Below, one piece after another: positions 8,590-17,114 of a stretch of DNA of 64,000 bases. Numbering within the stretch: position 1 is the first letter of the stretch; each line of letters opens with the position of its first letter. Position numbers and translations under genes: made by a program. This DNA comes from Herbidospora mongoliensis (GTDB lineage Bacteria > Actinomycetota > Actinomycetes > Streptosporangiales > Streptosporangiaceae), in the NCBI RefSeq assembly GCF_001570545.1, contig NZ_BBXD01000011.1:434001-498000 (forward strand), in the 5' to 3' direction. The notes under the pieces are model-generated. The model searched no databases, was not told the DNA's origin, and saw only the letters and a program-made list of their open reading frames with translations.

Positions 8590-10272
8590 ATGAGCACCCC
8601 GGCCCGCCCGGCGAACCGCCACCACAAGCGCCCGCGTGGCGAAGGTCAGTGGGCTCTCGGCTACAGCGAGCCCCTCAACAAGAACGAAGAGAACAAGAAG
8701 AACGACGACGGCCTCAACGTCCGTCAGCGGATCATCGACATCTACTCGAAGCGTGGCTTCGACTCCATCGACCCGGCTGACCTGCGCGGACGCATGCGGT
8801 GGTACGGCCTCTACACCCAGCGCAAGCCCGGCATCGACGGCGGCAAGACGGCGATCCTGGAGCCCGAGGAGCTCGACGACAGCTACTTCATGCTGCGCAT
8901 CCGCATCGACGGCGGCCAGCTCGACCTGCGCCAGCTCCGGGTGATCGCCGACATCTCCAACGACTTCGGCCGCGGCACCGCCGACCTGACCGACCGCCAG
9001 AACGTGCAGCTCCACTGGGTCGAGATCGAGTCGGTCCCGGAGATCTGGGAGCGCCTCGAGGCGGTCGGCCTGTCCACGACCGAGGCCTGCGGCGACACCC
9101 CGCGCGTGATCCTGGGCTGCCCGCTGGCGGGCATCGACGCCGACGAGGTCATCGACGGGCGCGAGCAGATCCGCGAGGTCTTCGACCGCTTCATCGGCGA
9201 CAAGGCGTTCTCGAACCTGCCCCGCAAGTTCAAGTCGGCCATCAGCGGCTGCGCCGCCCACTGCACCGTCCACGAGATCAACGACGTGGCGTTCGTGGGC
9301 GTGGTGAACGAGGCCGGCGAGGCCGGGTTCGACGTCTGGGTGGGCGGCGGCCTGTCGACCAACCCGATGATCGGCAAGCGGCTCGGCGCGTTCGTGCGGC
9401 CCGACCAGGTGGGCGACGTCTACGGCGGCGTCATCAGCATCTTCCGCGACTACGGCTACCGCCGGCTGCGCCACCGGGCCCGCATCAAGTTCCTGGTCAA
9501 CGACTGGGGCGCGGAGAAGTTCCGGCAGATCCTCCAGGACGAATACCTCGGCTACGCGCTGCCCGACGGCCCCGCCCCGGTGCTGGCCGAAGGCGCGCGG
9601 CGTGACCACGTGGGCGTCCACCGGCAGAACGACGGGAAGTTCTACGTCGGCTTCGCGCCCAAGGTCGGCCGGGTCGACGGCGACGTCCTGAACAAGATCG
9701 CCGACCTGGCCGAGGCCCACGGGTCGAACCGGGTGGCCACGACGGTCGAGCAGAAGATGGTCATCCTCGACGTGCCGGAAGACCGGGTCGAGTCGCTCAT
9801 CGAGGGGCTCGACGCGATCGGGCTGAAGGTGCGCCCGTCGACGTTCCGGCGGCAGACGATGGCCTGCACCGGCATCGAATACTGCAAGCTCGCGATCGTC
9901 GAGACCAAGGGGGTCGCGACGACGCTGATCCACGAGCTGGAGAACCGCCTCCCCGACTTCGAGCACCCCCTCACGATCAACGTGAACGGCTGCCCGAACT
10001 CCTGCGCCCGGATCCAGGTCGCCGACATCGGCCTGAAGGGCCAGCTCGTCGTCAACGAGGCGGGCGAGCAGGTCGAGGGCTTCCAGATCCACCTGGGCGG
10101 CTCCCTGGGCGCGACCCCCGGCTTCGGCCGCAAGGTCCGCGGCCTGAAGACCACCGCCGAAGACCTGCCCGACTACATCGAGCGGGTGGCGTCCAACTTC
10201 GCCAAGCAGCGCCACGACGACGAGGCGTTCGCCACCTGGGTCCAACGCGCCGACGAAGCGGATCTCAAGTGA
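8590..10272 (+). CDS. sirA: Ferredoxin-dependent sulfite reductase
   Basis: SirA reduces sulfite to sulfide using ferredoxin, with a coupled sirohaem-[4Fe-4S] centre. At 560 residues it has two repeats of the nitrite/sulfite reductase half-domain. Cluster cysteines are seen in ACTGIEYC and NGCPNSC in the C-terminal third. The TEACGDTPR segment and the RWYGLYTQR segment correspond to the actinobacterial SirA/NirA regions that form a Tyr-Cys link. The start follows GGAAAGG. It is first in the operon sirA-small zinc ribbon-cysH-chelatase, and context favours sulfite over nitrite as substrate. Confidence 0.94.
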   Translation: MSTPARPANRHHKRPRGEGQWALGYSEPLNKNEENKKNDDGLNVRQRIIDIYSKRGFDSIDPADLRGRMRWYGLYTQRKPGIDGGKTAILEPEELDDSYFMLRIRIDGGQLDLRQLRVIADISNDFGRGTADLTDRQNVQLHWVEIESVPEIWERLEAVGLSTTEACGDTPRVILGCPLAGIDADEVIDGREQIREVFDRFIGDKAFSNLPRKFKSAISGCAAHCTVHEINDVAFVGVVNEAGEAGFDVWVGGGLSTNPMIGKRLGAFVRPDQVGDVYGGVISIFRDYGYRRLRHRARIKFLVNDWGAEKFRQILQDEYLGYALPDGPAPVLAEGARRDHVGVHRQNDGKFYVGFAPKVGRVDGDVLNKIADLAEAHGSNRVATTVEQKMVILDVPEDRVESLIEGLDAIGLKVRPSTFRRQTMACTGIEYCKLAIVETKGVATTLIHELENRLPDFEHPLTINVNGCPNSCARIQVADIGLKGQLVVNEAGEQVEGFQIHLGGSLGATPGFGRKVRGLKTTAEDLPDYIERVASNFAKQRHDDEAFATWVQRADEADLK

Positions 10273-10321
10273 ATACCGGGGTCTCCGCGACGGAAGACAC
10301 CGGACTCCACCGGAGTTCCAC

Positions 10322-10474
10322 ATGAGTGAACGCGCCGCGCCGTACTACTGCCCGTACTGCGGTGATGAAGATCTTGAACCGTATGTCTCCGAAGAGGAGC
10401 CCTACGGCTGGTACTGCCGGAGCTGCGCCCGGGCCTTCCGGGTGAAGTTCCTGGGGATAGGCGTGCGATCGTGA
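10322..10474 (+). CDS. Small zinc-ribbon protein between sirA and cysH
   Basis: A 50-residue protein has two CxxC pairs (C10/C13 in CPYC and C32/C35 in CRSC) separated by an acidic stretch, a typical rubredoxin-like zinc ribbon. A ribosome site (GGAG) precedes the ATG, and its stop overlaps the upstream alternative GTG of cysH. An equivalent small ORF lies between sulfite reductase and cysH in Streptomyces, so it is conserved. The function is unknown; a role with the iron-sulfur reductases is inferred from position only. Confidence 0.8.
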   Translation: MSERAAPYYCPYCGDEDLEPYVSEEEPYGWYCRSCARAFRVKFLGIGVRS

Positions 10475-10494
10475 CCCCCCGTGAGGAGAGCGTG

Positions 10495-11223
10495 ATGACC
10501 CTGGTGGACATTGAGGCCGATCTTGAGCGCCGACGCGGCGTGCTCGACCTCCAGAGCATCGTCGAGTCGGCGGCCGAGTTCCTTGAGGACGCCCCCGCGC
10601 GAGAGATCATCCGCTGGGCGGCGGCCACCTTCGGCGACCGCCTGTGTCTCACCTCCTCGATGTCCGACGCCCTGCTGATCGACCTGGTCAGCCGGGTCAA
10701 GCCGGGCGTCGACGTGCTGTTCATCGACACGGGCTACCACTTCGCCGAGACGATCGGCACGCGGGACGCCGTCGAGGCGGTCTACAACGTCAACCTGATC
10801 AACATCACCCCGTCGCGCACGGTCGCCGAGCAGGACCGCGACCTCGGCCCGCGCCTCAACGGCCGCAACCCCGACCTTTGCTGCTTCCTGCGCAAGGTCG
10901 AGCCGCTGAACCGCGCGCTGGAGCCCTACCTGGCCTGGATCTCCGGCATCCGCCGCGACGAGTCGCCCACCCGCACCGGCACCAAGGTCGTCGAGTGGGA
11001 CGCCAAGCGCCAGATGGTCAAGGTCAACCCGATCGCCCGCTGGACCCAGGACGAGGTCGACAACTACATCGCCGACAACGGCGTCCTGATCAACCCGCTC
11101 CACTACGACAACTACCCCTCGATCGGCTGCTCCCCCTGCACCCGCCGCGTCGCCGACGGCGAAGACGCGCGGTCGGGCCGCTGGGCGGGTCTGGGCAAGA
11201 TCGAGTGCGGTATCCACCTTTGA
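10495..11223 (+). CDS. cysH: Adenosine 5'-phosphosulfate reductase
   Basis: CysH reduces activated sulfate to sulfite. The four cluster cysteines of the APS-reductase type are present: adjacent C129-C130 (in DLCCF) and C212-x-x-C215 (in GCSPC). The catalytic Cys is C238 in the C-terminal ECGIHL. These mark a [4Fe-4S] APS reductase, not a PAPS reductase. I chose ATG 10495, 242 residues, because GAGGAG lies 6-8 nt upstream. A GTG at 10471 that overlaps the previous stop (GTGA) is an alternative. It is followed by the chelatase gene with a TGATG overlap. No cysDN or cysC is in the window. Confidence 0.95.
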   Translation: MTLVDIEADLERRRGVLDLQSIVESAAEFLEDAPAREIIRWAAATFGDRLCLTSSMSDALLIDLVSRVKPGVDVLFIDTGYHFAETIGTRDAVEAVYNVNLINITPSRTVAEQDRDLGPRLNGRNPDLCCFLRKVEPLNRALEPYLAWISGIRRDESPTRTGTKVVEWDAKRQMVKVNPIARWTQDEVDNYIADNGVLINPLHYDNYPSIGCSPCTRRVADGEDARSGRWAGLGKIECGIHL

Positions 11224-11942
11224 TGCCCCTCGTGGCCGTGGCGCACGGGTCCCGCGACCCGCGCGCCGCCGCCGTGGCCGAGGCCCTTCTCCATCGTGTA
11301 CGTCTCGCGCGCCCCGGTCTGGACGTCCGGATCAGCTACCTCGACCACGTGAAGCCCTCGCTGACCACGGCGCTGGCCCCCCTCGACCGGGCGGTGGTGG
11401 TCCCGCTGCTGCTGACGGCGGCCTACCACAGCAAGGTCGACATCCCGGGCGCGCTGGCCGGGATCGGCACCCGGGTCGAGGTCAGCCCCACCCTGGGCCC
11501 CGACCCGCTGTTGACCGCCGCCCTGGAACGCCGCCTGACCGAGGCCGGGGCCGGCATCGGCGACCCCGGCACGGCGGTCGTCCTGGTGTCCGCCGGGTCG
11601 AGCGACGTGTCGGCCAACGCGACGATCCGGAAGATCGCCCGCGACTGGGCGAGGTCGCGTCCGTGGTGGGCGGTCACGACCGCCTTCGCCAGCGCGTCGG
11701 GCCCCCGTCCGGCCGATGCGGTGACGATGCTGCGGGCGGCCGGCGCGCCGCGCGTGGTGGTGGCGCCCTACCTGCTGGCACCCGGCCACTTCGCCGACAA
11801 GGTGGCCAGAGAGACCCTGGCGGCCGGCGCCGACCTGGTGGCCGACGGCCTGGGGCCCGCGCCGGAGCTGGTCCGGATCGTGCTGAACCGCTACGACGCG
11901 GTCGCGGTGGCGGCCGAGCGGCTGGAATACCTCCGCGCCTGA
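11223..11942 (+). CDS. Sirohydrochlorin chelatase (CbiX/SirB family)
   Basis: This 239-residue protein has two CbiX-type half-domains. The first opens with VAVAHGSRDPRA, whose His is the predicted metal/porphyrin ligand. A second His lies in LTAAYHSK. The protein is predicted to insert iron into sirohydrochlorin to make sirohaem, the cofactor of SirA encoded at the start of this operon. The ATG overlaps the cysH stop (TGATG), so translation is coupled. A cobaltochelatase role is possible in the family but the sulfur context favours iron. Confidence 0.88.
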   Translation: MPLVAVAHGSRDPRAAAVAEALLHRVRLARPGLDVRISYLDHVKPSLTTALAPLDRAVVVPLLLTAAYHSKVDIPGALAGIGTRVEVSPTLGPDPLLTAALERRLTEAGAGIGDPGTAVVLVSAGSSDVSANATIRKIARDWARSRPWWAVTTAFASASGPRPADAVTMLRAAGAPRVVVAPYLLAPGHFADKVARETLAAGADLVADGLGPAPELVRIVLNRYDAVAVAAERLEYLRA

Positions 11943-11944
11943 GC

Positions 11945-12646
11945 TCAGTCCTTCGGCGGGATCTCGCAATTGACCGGCTGGAGTGTCTCCAGGCCTTCGT
12001 TCAGCCGATCGACCACGAGCGGCTGGGCGCAGTCGACGGGCGGGGTGAACAGCCCGGGGTAGCGGTAGACGTGCACCATCACGCCCATCCGGTAGTCCTT
12101 CGCCTGCTCCGCGCGCTCCACCAGGTCGGCCTCATCGAGGGGCTGCCCCTCGTCGTAGGGGAAGGCGCGGACCTTTACCTTGACCATGCCGTCTTTCCCC
12201 GTGGGCCGGTCGGGGTCGGCGTGGTCGTCGTAGCGCAACTCGCTGATCGGACCGCAGGAGCCCTGCGCGACCAGTTCGTCGTTGATCCACACTCCGGCGT
12301 GAGCCTGGAAACCGGGGCACTGCACGAAGATCTGCACCGGACCCTCGTTCCCGGGGTAGAACATGTCCTCCAGAATGCCGGGCACGGCCACCGACCGCTC
12401 GGCCAGCATGTAGACGGTCTGCGGGGTCGGGCTCCCGGTCACCTGGGCCATGGTGACGTCCGCCCCGCCGGGGCCTCCCGCCGGTAGCGCGACGAACACG
12501 GCGGCCGCCAGGGCGGTCGTCACGGCCGCCGTGCCCAGAGCGGTGCGGCGCCGCCGGATGTGCGCGGCCCGCCGATCGATCTCCTTCAGAGAGATCCTGT
12601 GTACGGGCGCCTCGCGGGTGTCATCCTCGAAAAGGTCACGGATCAT
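11945..12646 (-). CDS. Membrane-anchored partner of the SigE-family sigma factor
   Basis: This 233-residue protein has a short charged cytoplasmic N-terminus (1-36), one membrane segment (about 37-58, LGTAAVTTALAAAVFVAL) and a C-terminal extracytoplasmic domain of about 170 residues with three or four cysteines. Its ATG overlaps the sigma factor stop (12643-12646), so the pair is co-translated. No zinc-finger anti-sigma motif (HxxxCxxC) is visible. The position suggests an anti-sigma or sensor role, which is inference only. Confidence 0.7.
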   Translation of the reverse strand: MIRDLFEDDTREAPVHRISLKEIDRRAAHIRRRRTALGTAAVTTALAAAVFVALPAGGPGGADVTMAQVTGSPTPQTVYMLAERSVAVPGILEDMFYPGNEGPVQIFVQCPGFQAHAGVWINDELVAQGSCGPISELRYDDHADPDRPTGKDGMVKVKVRAFPYDEGQPLDEADLVERAEQAKDYRMGVMVHVYRYPGLFTPPVDCAQPLVVDRLNEGLETLQPVNCEIPPKD

Positions 12647-13131
12647 CGCCTGCTCCAGTCCATGGCGGGGTCGACGCGCAGTTTCGCCAGGGCGCGACTG
12701 GCCTGGCTCCGTACGGTGCCCTCCGAGCAGCCGAGGATCGCGGCGATCTCGGCGTCGGAGAGGTCCTCGAAATACCGCAGCACCAGCACCGCCCGCATCC
12801 CCGGCGGCAACCCCGCCAGCGCGACCCGCAGCACGTCCCGGTCTTCGATGACGTCCTCGCCACCGGCCTCGGGCAGATCGGGCAACTCACCCGCGGGCAC
12901 CTCGCGCCGCCACATGCGACGCCACCAGGAGTTGTGGGTGTTGACGAGGATGCGGTAGACGTACGCGTCCGGATTGTCGCCCACCCGCCGCCAGGCCAGC
13001 CAGGCCTTGGCCAGCGCGGTCTGCGTCAGGTCCTCGGCGGTCGACCAGTCGCGGCATAACAGGTAGGCCATCCGCAGCAGGCGGGCGGACCGCTGGTCGA
13101 CATACCGCTCGAAGTCGGCCCGGTCGCGCAT
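12643..13131 (-). CDS. ECF sigma factor, SigE family
   Basis: This 162-residue extracytoplasmic-function sigma factor has region 2 (FERYVDQRSARLLRMAYLL, DLTQTALAKAW) and region 4 (LPPGMRAVLVLRYFEDLSDAEIA, then a helix-turn-helix in GCSEGTVRSQASRAL). It resembles the actinobacterial SigE-family 70-kDa factors. GAGGA lies just before the ATG. It is coupled to the membrane protein encoded downstream. The signal is unknown. Confidence 0.92.
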   Translation of the reverse strand: MRDRADFERYVDQRSARLLRMAYLLCRDWSTAEDLTQTALAKAWLAWRRVGDNPDAYVYRILVNTHNSWWRRMWRREVPAGELPDLPEAGGEDVIEDRDVLRVALAGLPPGMRAVLVLRYFEDLSDAEIAAILGCSEGTVRSQASRALAKLRVDPAMDWSRR

Positions 13132-13220
13132 CGCGGATTCCTCACCGTCGGAGAATTCATGTCACCGACGATGACGCCCTGGGTCCACCGATCCGTTGCA
13201 CCGGGCCGGCCACCGTGTCG

Positions 13221-14057
13221 CTAGCGGTCGTTGCCGCCGGGCGGGGGTGTGCCCTGGTTCATGTGTTTCCAGGCCGTCTTGGAGTCTTGGATGGCCTCGC
13301 GGATGGAGTCGTTGACGACCCGGTTGGTGTCGCGGATCGAATCGTTGACCACGCGGTTGGTGTCGCGGATCGAATCGTTGACGGCTCGGTTGATAGTGCC
13401 GTGCATGGAGCCGGTCCCGAGGCCTCGGCGGTGGAGCCACCAGTCGGTCCAGGCGGCCATGTTGCGTCTGATCGGGGTCGCGTGAGAGTCGCCGATGACC
13501 TTGATGTCGCCCATGAGGACGTAGCCGCGGATGCGGATCACCGGGACGTGCTGGCCGGAGGGCGCCTCGACCACGCGGATCTTCTTGTCACCCATGATCG
13601 TGACACCGCTCATCTGCACGTCGACGCCGTCGGGGACGATGATCTTGATGTCGCCCATCACGCAGGTCGCCACGATGTCGATCTCGTTCGAGCGCACCTC
13701 GGCCTCGCGCAGGTCGATGGTGACGTCACCCATGACGGCCACCGCGCCGATCTCGCTCTCGACCCGCCACTTGCCCTTGCGCTTGGTGTCGCCCATCACC
13801 GCGACGAACCACTGCCGGGCCTTGCCCGGGGGCTTCGCGGGGGCGTAGGCGGGAGCGGGGCCGCCGCCGGGGAGGTCGGCGGTGATCTGGGCCAGCTCGC
13901 CCTGGGTCTGGGCCAGATAGGCGGCCTCGGTGCGGTCGGTCAGTTCGGCGAGGGTCAGCCGGCCCTCGGTGGAGGCGACTCGCAGGCGCTCGACGGCGGC
14001 CTCGCGCTCGCTGTCGGACGCGCGCATGCCGGCTGGTTCGGTCATGCCATCGAACAT
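13221..14057 (-). CDS. DUF1707 protein with LiaF-like domain and amphipathic repeats
   Basis: This 278-residue protein begins with a DUF1707 (SHOCT-like) helical domain (about 11-65, RASDSEREAAVERL). A beta-rich region follows with repeated V-MGD-I/K turns (about 95-195), as in LiaF-like cell-wall-stress proteins. The C-terminal part (about 215-260) contains an 11-residue repeat, NDSIRDTNRVV, predicted to be one long helix. There is no clear membrane segment. Membrane association through the amphipathic helix is inferred. The ATG at 14057 has GGGG and AGGAG upstream; ATG 14045 is an alternative. Confidence 0.8.
   Translation of the reverse strand: MFDGMTEPAGMRASDSEREAAVERLRVASTEGRLTLAELTDRTEAAYLAQTQGELAQITADLPGGGPAPAYAPAKPPGKARQWFVAVMGDTKRKGKWRVESEIGAVAVMGDVTIDLREAEVRSNEIDIVATCVMGDIKIIVPDGVDVQMSGVTIMGDKKIRVVEAPSGQHVPVIRIRGYVLMGDIKVIGDSHATPIRRNMAAWTDWWLHRRGLGTGSMHGTINRAVNDSIRDTNRVVNDSIRDTNRVVNDSIREAIQDSKTAWKHMNQGTPPPGGNDR
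13309..13395. repeat. 33-bp tandem repeat inside the DUF1707 gene
   Basis: Units 13309-13341 and 13342-13374 are nearly identical 33-mers, and a third, diverged partial copy runs to about 13395. Each encodes 11 residues (one hendecad), so the reading frame is kept whatever the copy number. Confidence 0.9.
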
Positions 14058-14100
14058 AACGCCCCGGGAGCTCCTGCTCGATCCTCCCTTGGGACGATTC

Positions 14101-14715
14101 CTACCTCACCTTCGCCCGCATCCTGACGATCACGAAGGTCACCACCGCGACGGCGCAGAGGACGACGACCCCGTTGGTGAACCAGCCGGAGTAGCGCTGG
14201 ACGATTTCCCAGTTCTCGCCGAGGAGATATCCGGCCAGCACGAAAATCGAGTTCCAGATGGCGCTGCCGAGGGCGGTGAGCAGGGTGAACGTCGGAAGCG
14301 GCATCCGCTCGACCCCGGCCGGGATGGAGATGAGGCTGCGGAAGACCGGGATCATCCGGCCGAAGAAGACGGTCTTGCGGCCGTGGCGGGCGAACCAGGC
14401 CTCGGTCTTCTCGATGTCGCCGACGGTGACCATGGGGATTCTGCCGAGCAGGGCGACGGTGCGATCGCGGCCGAGGAGCGCGCCCAGGCCGTACAGGACC
14501 AGAGCCCCCGCCACCGAGCCGGTCGTGGTCCAGACGATGGCGGCGACCAGGCTCATCTCACCCTGGCTGGCGGTGAACCCGGCGAGCGGCAGAATCAGTT
14601 CGCTGGGAATCGGCGGCGCCAGGTTCTCGATCGCGGTGGCGAGGCCCGCGCCGGGAGCGCCCAGCGTCTCCATCAGTCCGACGACCCAACCGGCGATTCC
14701 GTCAAGTTTTTCCAT
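14101..14715 (-). CDS. DedA/VTT-family membrane protein
   Basis: A DedA-family protein of about 204 residues with the signature ENLAPPIPSE near the N-terminus and the re-entrant motif FGRMIPVFRSLISIPAG in the middle. Four to five hydrophobic segments follow. DedA proteins are implicated in lipid-carrier (undecaprenyl phosphate or phospholipid) transport across the membrane. I chose ATG 14715; GTG 14724 is three codons upstream. No strong ribosome site is seen for either. Confidence 0.9.
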   Translation of the reverse strand: MEKLDGIAGWVVGLMETLGAPGAGLATAIENLAPPIPSELILPLAGFTASQGEMSLVAAIVWTTTGSVAGALVLYGLGALLGRDRTVALLGRIPMVTVGDIEKTEAWFARHGRKTVFFGRMIPVFRSLISIPAGVERMPLPTFTLLTALGSAIWNSIFVLAGYLLGENWEIVQRYSGWFTNGVVVLCAVAVVTFVIVRMRAKVR

Positions 14716-14838
14716 GGCGATCACGCTAGGGAGATCCGTTCGGGCGATTGAGCCGGGAAGCCACCGATTCGACCGGGGGACATCCCCCTCCCGGCAACCC
14801 GAATTCCGGACATATCACCATAAAGGTACCCTGGAGGG

Positions 14839-16218
14839 GTGACGATCAGTGAGCTGATGCTCGCCGTGGCGCACGACGACCTGGCCCGCGCCCGCGCCGC
14901 GCTGCGGCGCGAACCCGACCTCAACCACGGCCGGGGCACCCTCCCGCTCTACCGGGCGGCACAGCGGGGCAACGCGCCGATGGTCTCCCTGCTCCTGGAG
15001 CACGGGGCCGACCCGAACCAGGCCTCGCACGGCGAGGACGAGGGCCTGCCGCTCTGCGCGGCGGCGTCGTGGGACCACGAGGAGGCGCTCCGGGCCCTGC
15101 TCGAAGCCGGCGCCAACCCCGACCTGGCCGAATGCGAGGGCTGGACCCCCCTGATGTGGGCGGCGACCCTCGGCCACCTGGCCACGGCCGACCTCCTCCT
15201 CGACTTCGGCGCCGACCCCGACCTGTGCTCTCCCCTGGTCGCCGCCGCCAGGTTCGGGGCCTACGGAGTGGTCTGGACGCTGCTCGAACACGGCGCCACC
15301 CCCCTGCCCGAGGCCCTGGACGTCGCCCGCACCCTCGCCGCCGAAGACCTGGCCGAACTGTCCGACGGCCCCGGCGTCGTGGTGTCCCTGGCGGCTGACG
15401 GAACCACTCTGGCGTCGTCACCCTCCCCCGACGGCGACGAGGTCTCCCAGCGCGGCCACGCGGCCATCGCGACCCTCCTGGAGGACGCGCTCGGGGAGCG
15501 GCCCCCGGTGGAGGAGCTGATGCGCCGGGCGGTCCCCTACCGGGACGTGGACGAAGACGGCGAGACCTGGTGGGCCGCGGTCCACGCCATCCAGCGCCGG
15601 GCCGACGACGCGACCTTCTCCTCCGCCGTGGCCCTCATGGAGCGCGCCGACCCGATGGAGCGCGACTTCGGCGTGGACGTCCTGTCCCAGTTCGGCTTCA
15701 CCGCCGGAACCCGCCCCTACCTCGACCGGACCCTGCCCGTGCTGCGCGACCTGGCCGAACGCGAGGACGATCCACGCGTGATCGACTCGATCCTGCGGGC
15801 GCTGGGCCAGCAGGGGGATCCCCGGGTGCTGCCCGACGTGCTGGCGCTGATCGAACGTCCCGGGCGGGTGCACACCGTGCGCGACCCCGTCGCCCTGTCG
15901 GCGGTGCTGCCCGGCGGGGACGTGGACGGGCTGGCGGCGTTGATCTCGCTGTCCCGGGACGCGTCGCCTGACGTGCGGGACTACGCGACGTTCGGGCTGG
16001 CGGCCCTGGACGAGGACAACAGCGACCTACGGTCGGCGCTCGTGGACCGCCTGACCGACGCGGACCTGACGACGGCGGCGGAGGCGACGCGGGGGCTGGC
16101 GATCCGGGGCGACGACCGGGCGGTGCAGGGGGTGCAGCGCGTGCTGTCGGAGAGCGACGACGTCTACGCCCGTGACCTGGTGCTGCAGGCGGCGGGGACG
16201 CTGGGGCTGGACCTGTAA
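14839..16218 (+). CDS. Ankyrin-repeat and HEAT-like repeat protein
   Basis: This 459-residue soluble protein has about four ankyrin repeats at residues 5-130 (L-x-RAAQRGNAPMVSLLLEHGADPN; ALLEAGANPD; TPLMWAATLGHLATADLLLDFGADPD). A linker follows, then HEAT-like repeats at about 240-455 (AIQRRADDATFSSAVALMERAD, DPRVIDSILRALGQQGDPRVLPDVLALI). Both repeat types bind proteins; the partner is unknown. The GTG start has GGAGG only 1 nt away, too close to act as a Shine-Dalgarno. A -10-like TACCCT (14827-14832) points to transcription starting at or near the GTG, so the mRNA is probably leaderless. Confidence 0.88.
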   Translation: MTISELMLAVAHDDLARARAALRREPDLNHGRGTLPLYRAAQRGNAPMVSLLLEHGADPNQASHGEDEGLPLCAAASWDHEEALRALLEAGANPDLAECEGWTPLMWAATLGHLATADLLLDFGADPDLCSPLVAAARFGAYGVVWTLLEHGATPLPEALDVARTLAAEDLAELSDGPGVVVSLAADGTTLASSPSPDGDEVSQRGHAAIATLLEDALGERPPVEELMRRAVPYRDVDEDGETWWAAVHAIQRRADDATFSSAVALMERADPMERDFGVDVLSQFGFTAGTRPYLDRTLPVLRDLAEREDDPRVIDSILRALGQQGDPRVLPDVLALIERPGRVHTVRDPVALSAVLPGGDVDGLAALISLSRDASPDVRDYATFGLAALDEDNSDLRSALVDRLTDADLTTAAEATRGLAIRGDDRAVQGVQRVLSESDDVYARDLVLQAAGTLGLDL

Positions 16219-16226
16219 GGCGAGAT

Positions 16227-17114
16227 TCATGGGCCCGACAACGCGGGTGCCGCCGCGCGCAAATCCGCCGCCAGCGCCAGGTCGCCCTCCGCTTCCCACG
16301 TGCGGTCGGCACCCCGCCCGCCGAGCACGAAGCAGAACTCGACCGCGTCAGCCCGAATGGACAGGGCGACCTCCTGGCCCTCGTACACGGAACCGGGGTG
16401 GCCCAGGGTCAACGGGATGTGCCAGTCTCCGCCCCCGTCGCCGGTCAGGGTGAGCCTGATCGCCCGGTCGCCGAGATGCAGGCCGCTCAGCATCGCCGTC
16501 AGAGGGAGGAGGCGGGCGCAGAGGTCGGCCATCGCGTGGAGTTCGTCCGGCACCGGGTGCGGCAGGGTGAGGCCCTCGGACACGGCCGTGTCGTGGGTGT
16601 GGATCCACGTCTCCAGGGCGCGGCCGAGGATCTGGTCGCCGATGGGGAGGGGCAGGCCGCCGGGGGAGATCATCCGCGTGGGGTCGGCCGTGGACAGGGC
16701 GTGGCACAGGGTGTCGGCCTGGTCGCGCCACGACTGGCGGGTCTCCAGCAGGGAGCGGGAGCGTTCGTGGTGCTGCAGGTCACGCGTTCGGGCCATCGCC
16801 TCGTCCTCGGCGATCGGCGGGCCGTGGACGGGGGCCCCGACGGCCGCCGCGAGCAGGCCGTCTTTGGCCATCAGGTGGGTGAGGAGTTCCTGGAGGTTCC
16901 AGCCTTCGACGATGGGCACGTCCCAGGCCGTCGCCGAGGCGAAGACGGCGTCCAGGGCGGCGATCCGGCCCGCGTAGGGGCGGGCCCAGGAGACGCACGA
17001 AGCGGCGGGGCGCCGGCGACCGGCGGCGGTCGTGAGGAGGTGGGCGCGGCCGCCGGAGGGCGGGGCGATGGGGGCCTCGTCGAGGAGATCCAGGTACAGG
17101 CGGTCGAGGCTCAC
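16227..17114 (-). CDS. Maleylpyruvate-isomerase-N (MDMPI/DinB-fold) protein coupled to an ECF sigma factor
   Basis: This 295-residue protein carries the mycothiol-dependent maleylpyruvate isomerase N-terminal fold (about 40-190). It shows WNLQELLTHLMAKDG and the ETWIHTHD segment, which would supply metal-ligand histidines. A C-terminal SCP2-like beta domain (about 200-290) follows. Family members use mycothiol or bind zinc. The GTG start overlaps the stop of the ECF sigma gene (GTGA), the position usually held by an anti-sigma factor. Inference: it may be a metal- or thiol-sensing regulator of that sigma factor rather than an enzyme of aromatic breakdown, of which no other gene is present. 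Confidence 0.8.
   Translation of the reverse strand: MSLDRLYLDLLDEAPIAPPSGGRAHLLTTAAGRRRPAASCVSWARPYAGRIAALDAVFASATAWDVPIVEGWNLQELLTHLMAKDGLLAAAVGAPVHGPPIAEDEAMARTRDLQHHERSRSLLETRQSWRDQADTLCHALSTADPTRMISPGGLPLPIGDQILGRALETWIHTHDTAVSEGLTLPHPVPDELHAMADLCARLLPLTAMLSGLHLGDRAIRLTLTGDGGGDWHIPLTLGHPGSVYEGQEVALSIRADAVEFCFVLGGRGADRTWEAEGDLALAADLRAAAPALSGP

Noticed and set aside
13309-13395. CRISPR-like array from 33-bp repeats
   Set aside because: The repeats are contiguous without spacers and lie in frame inside a coding gene.
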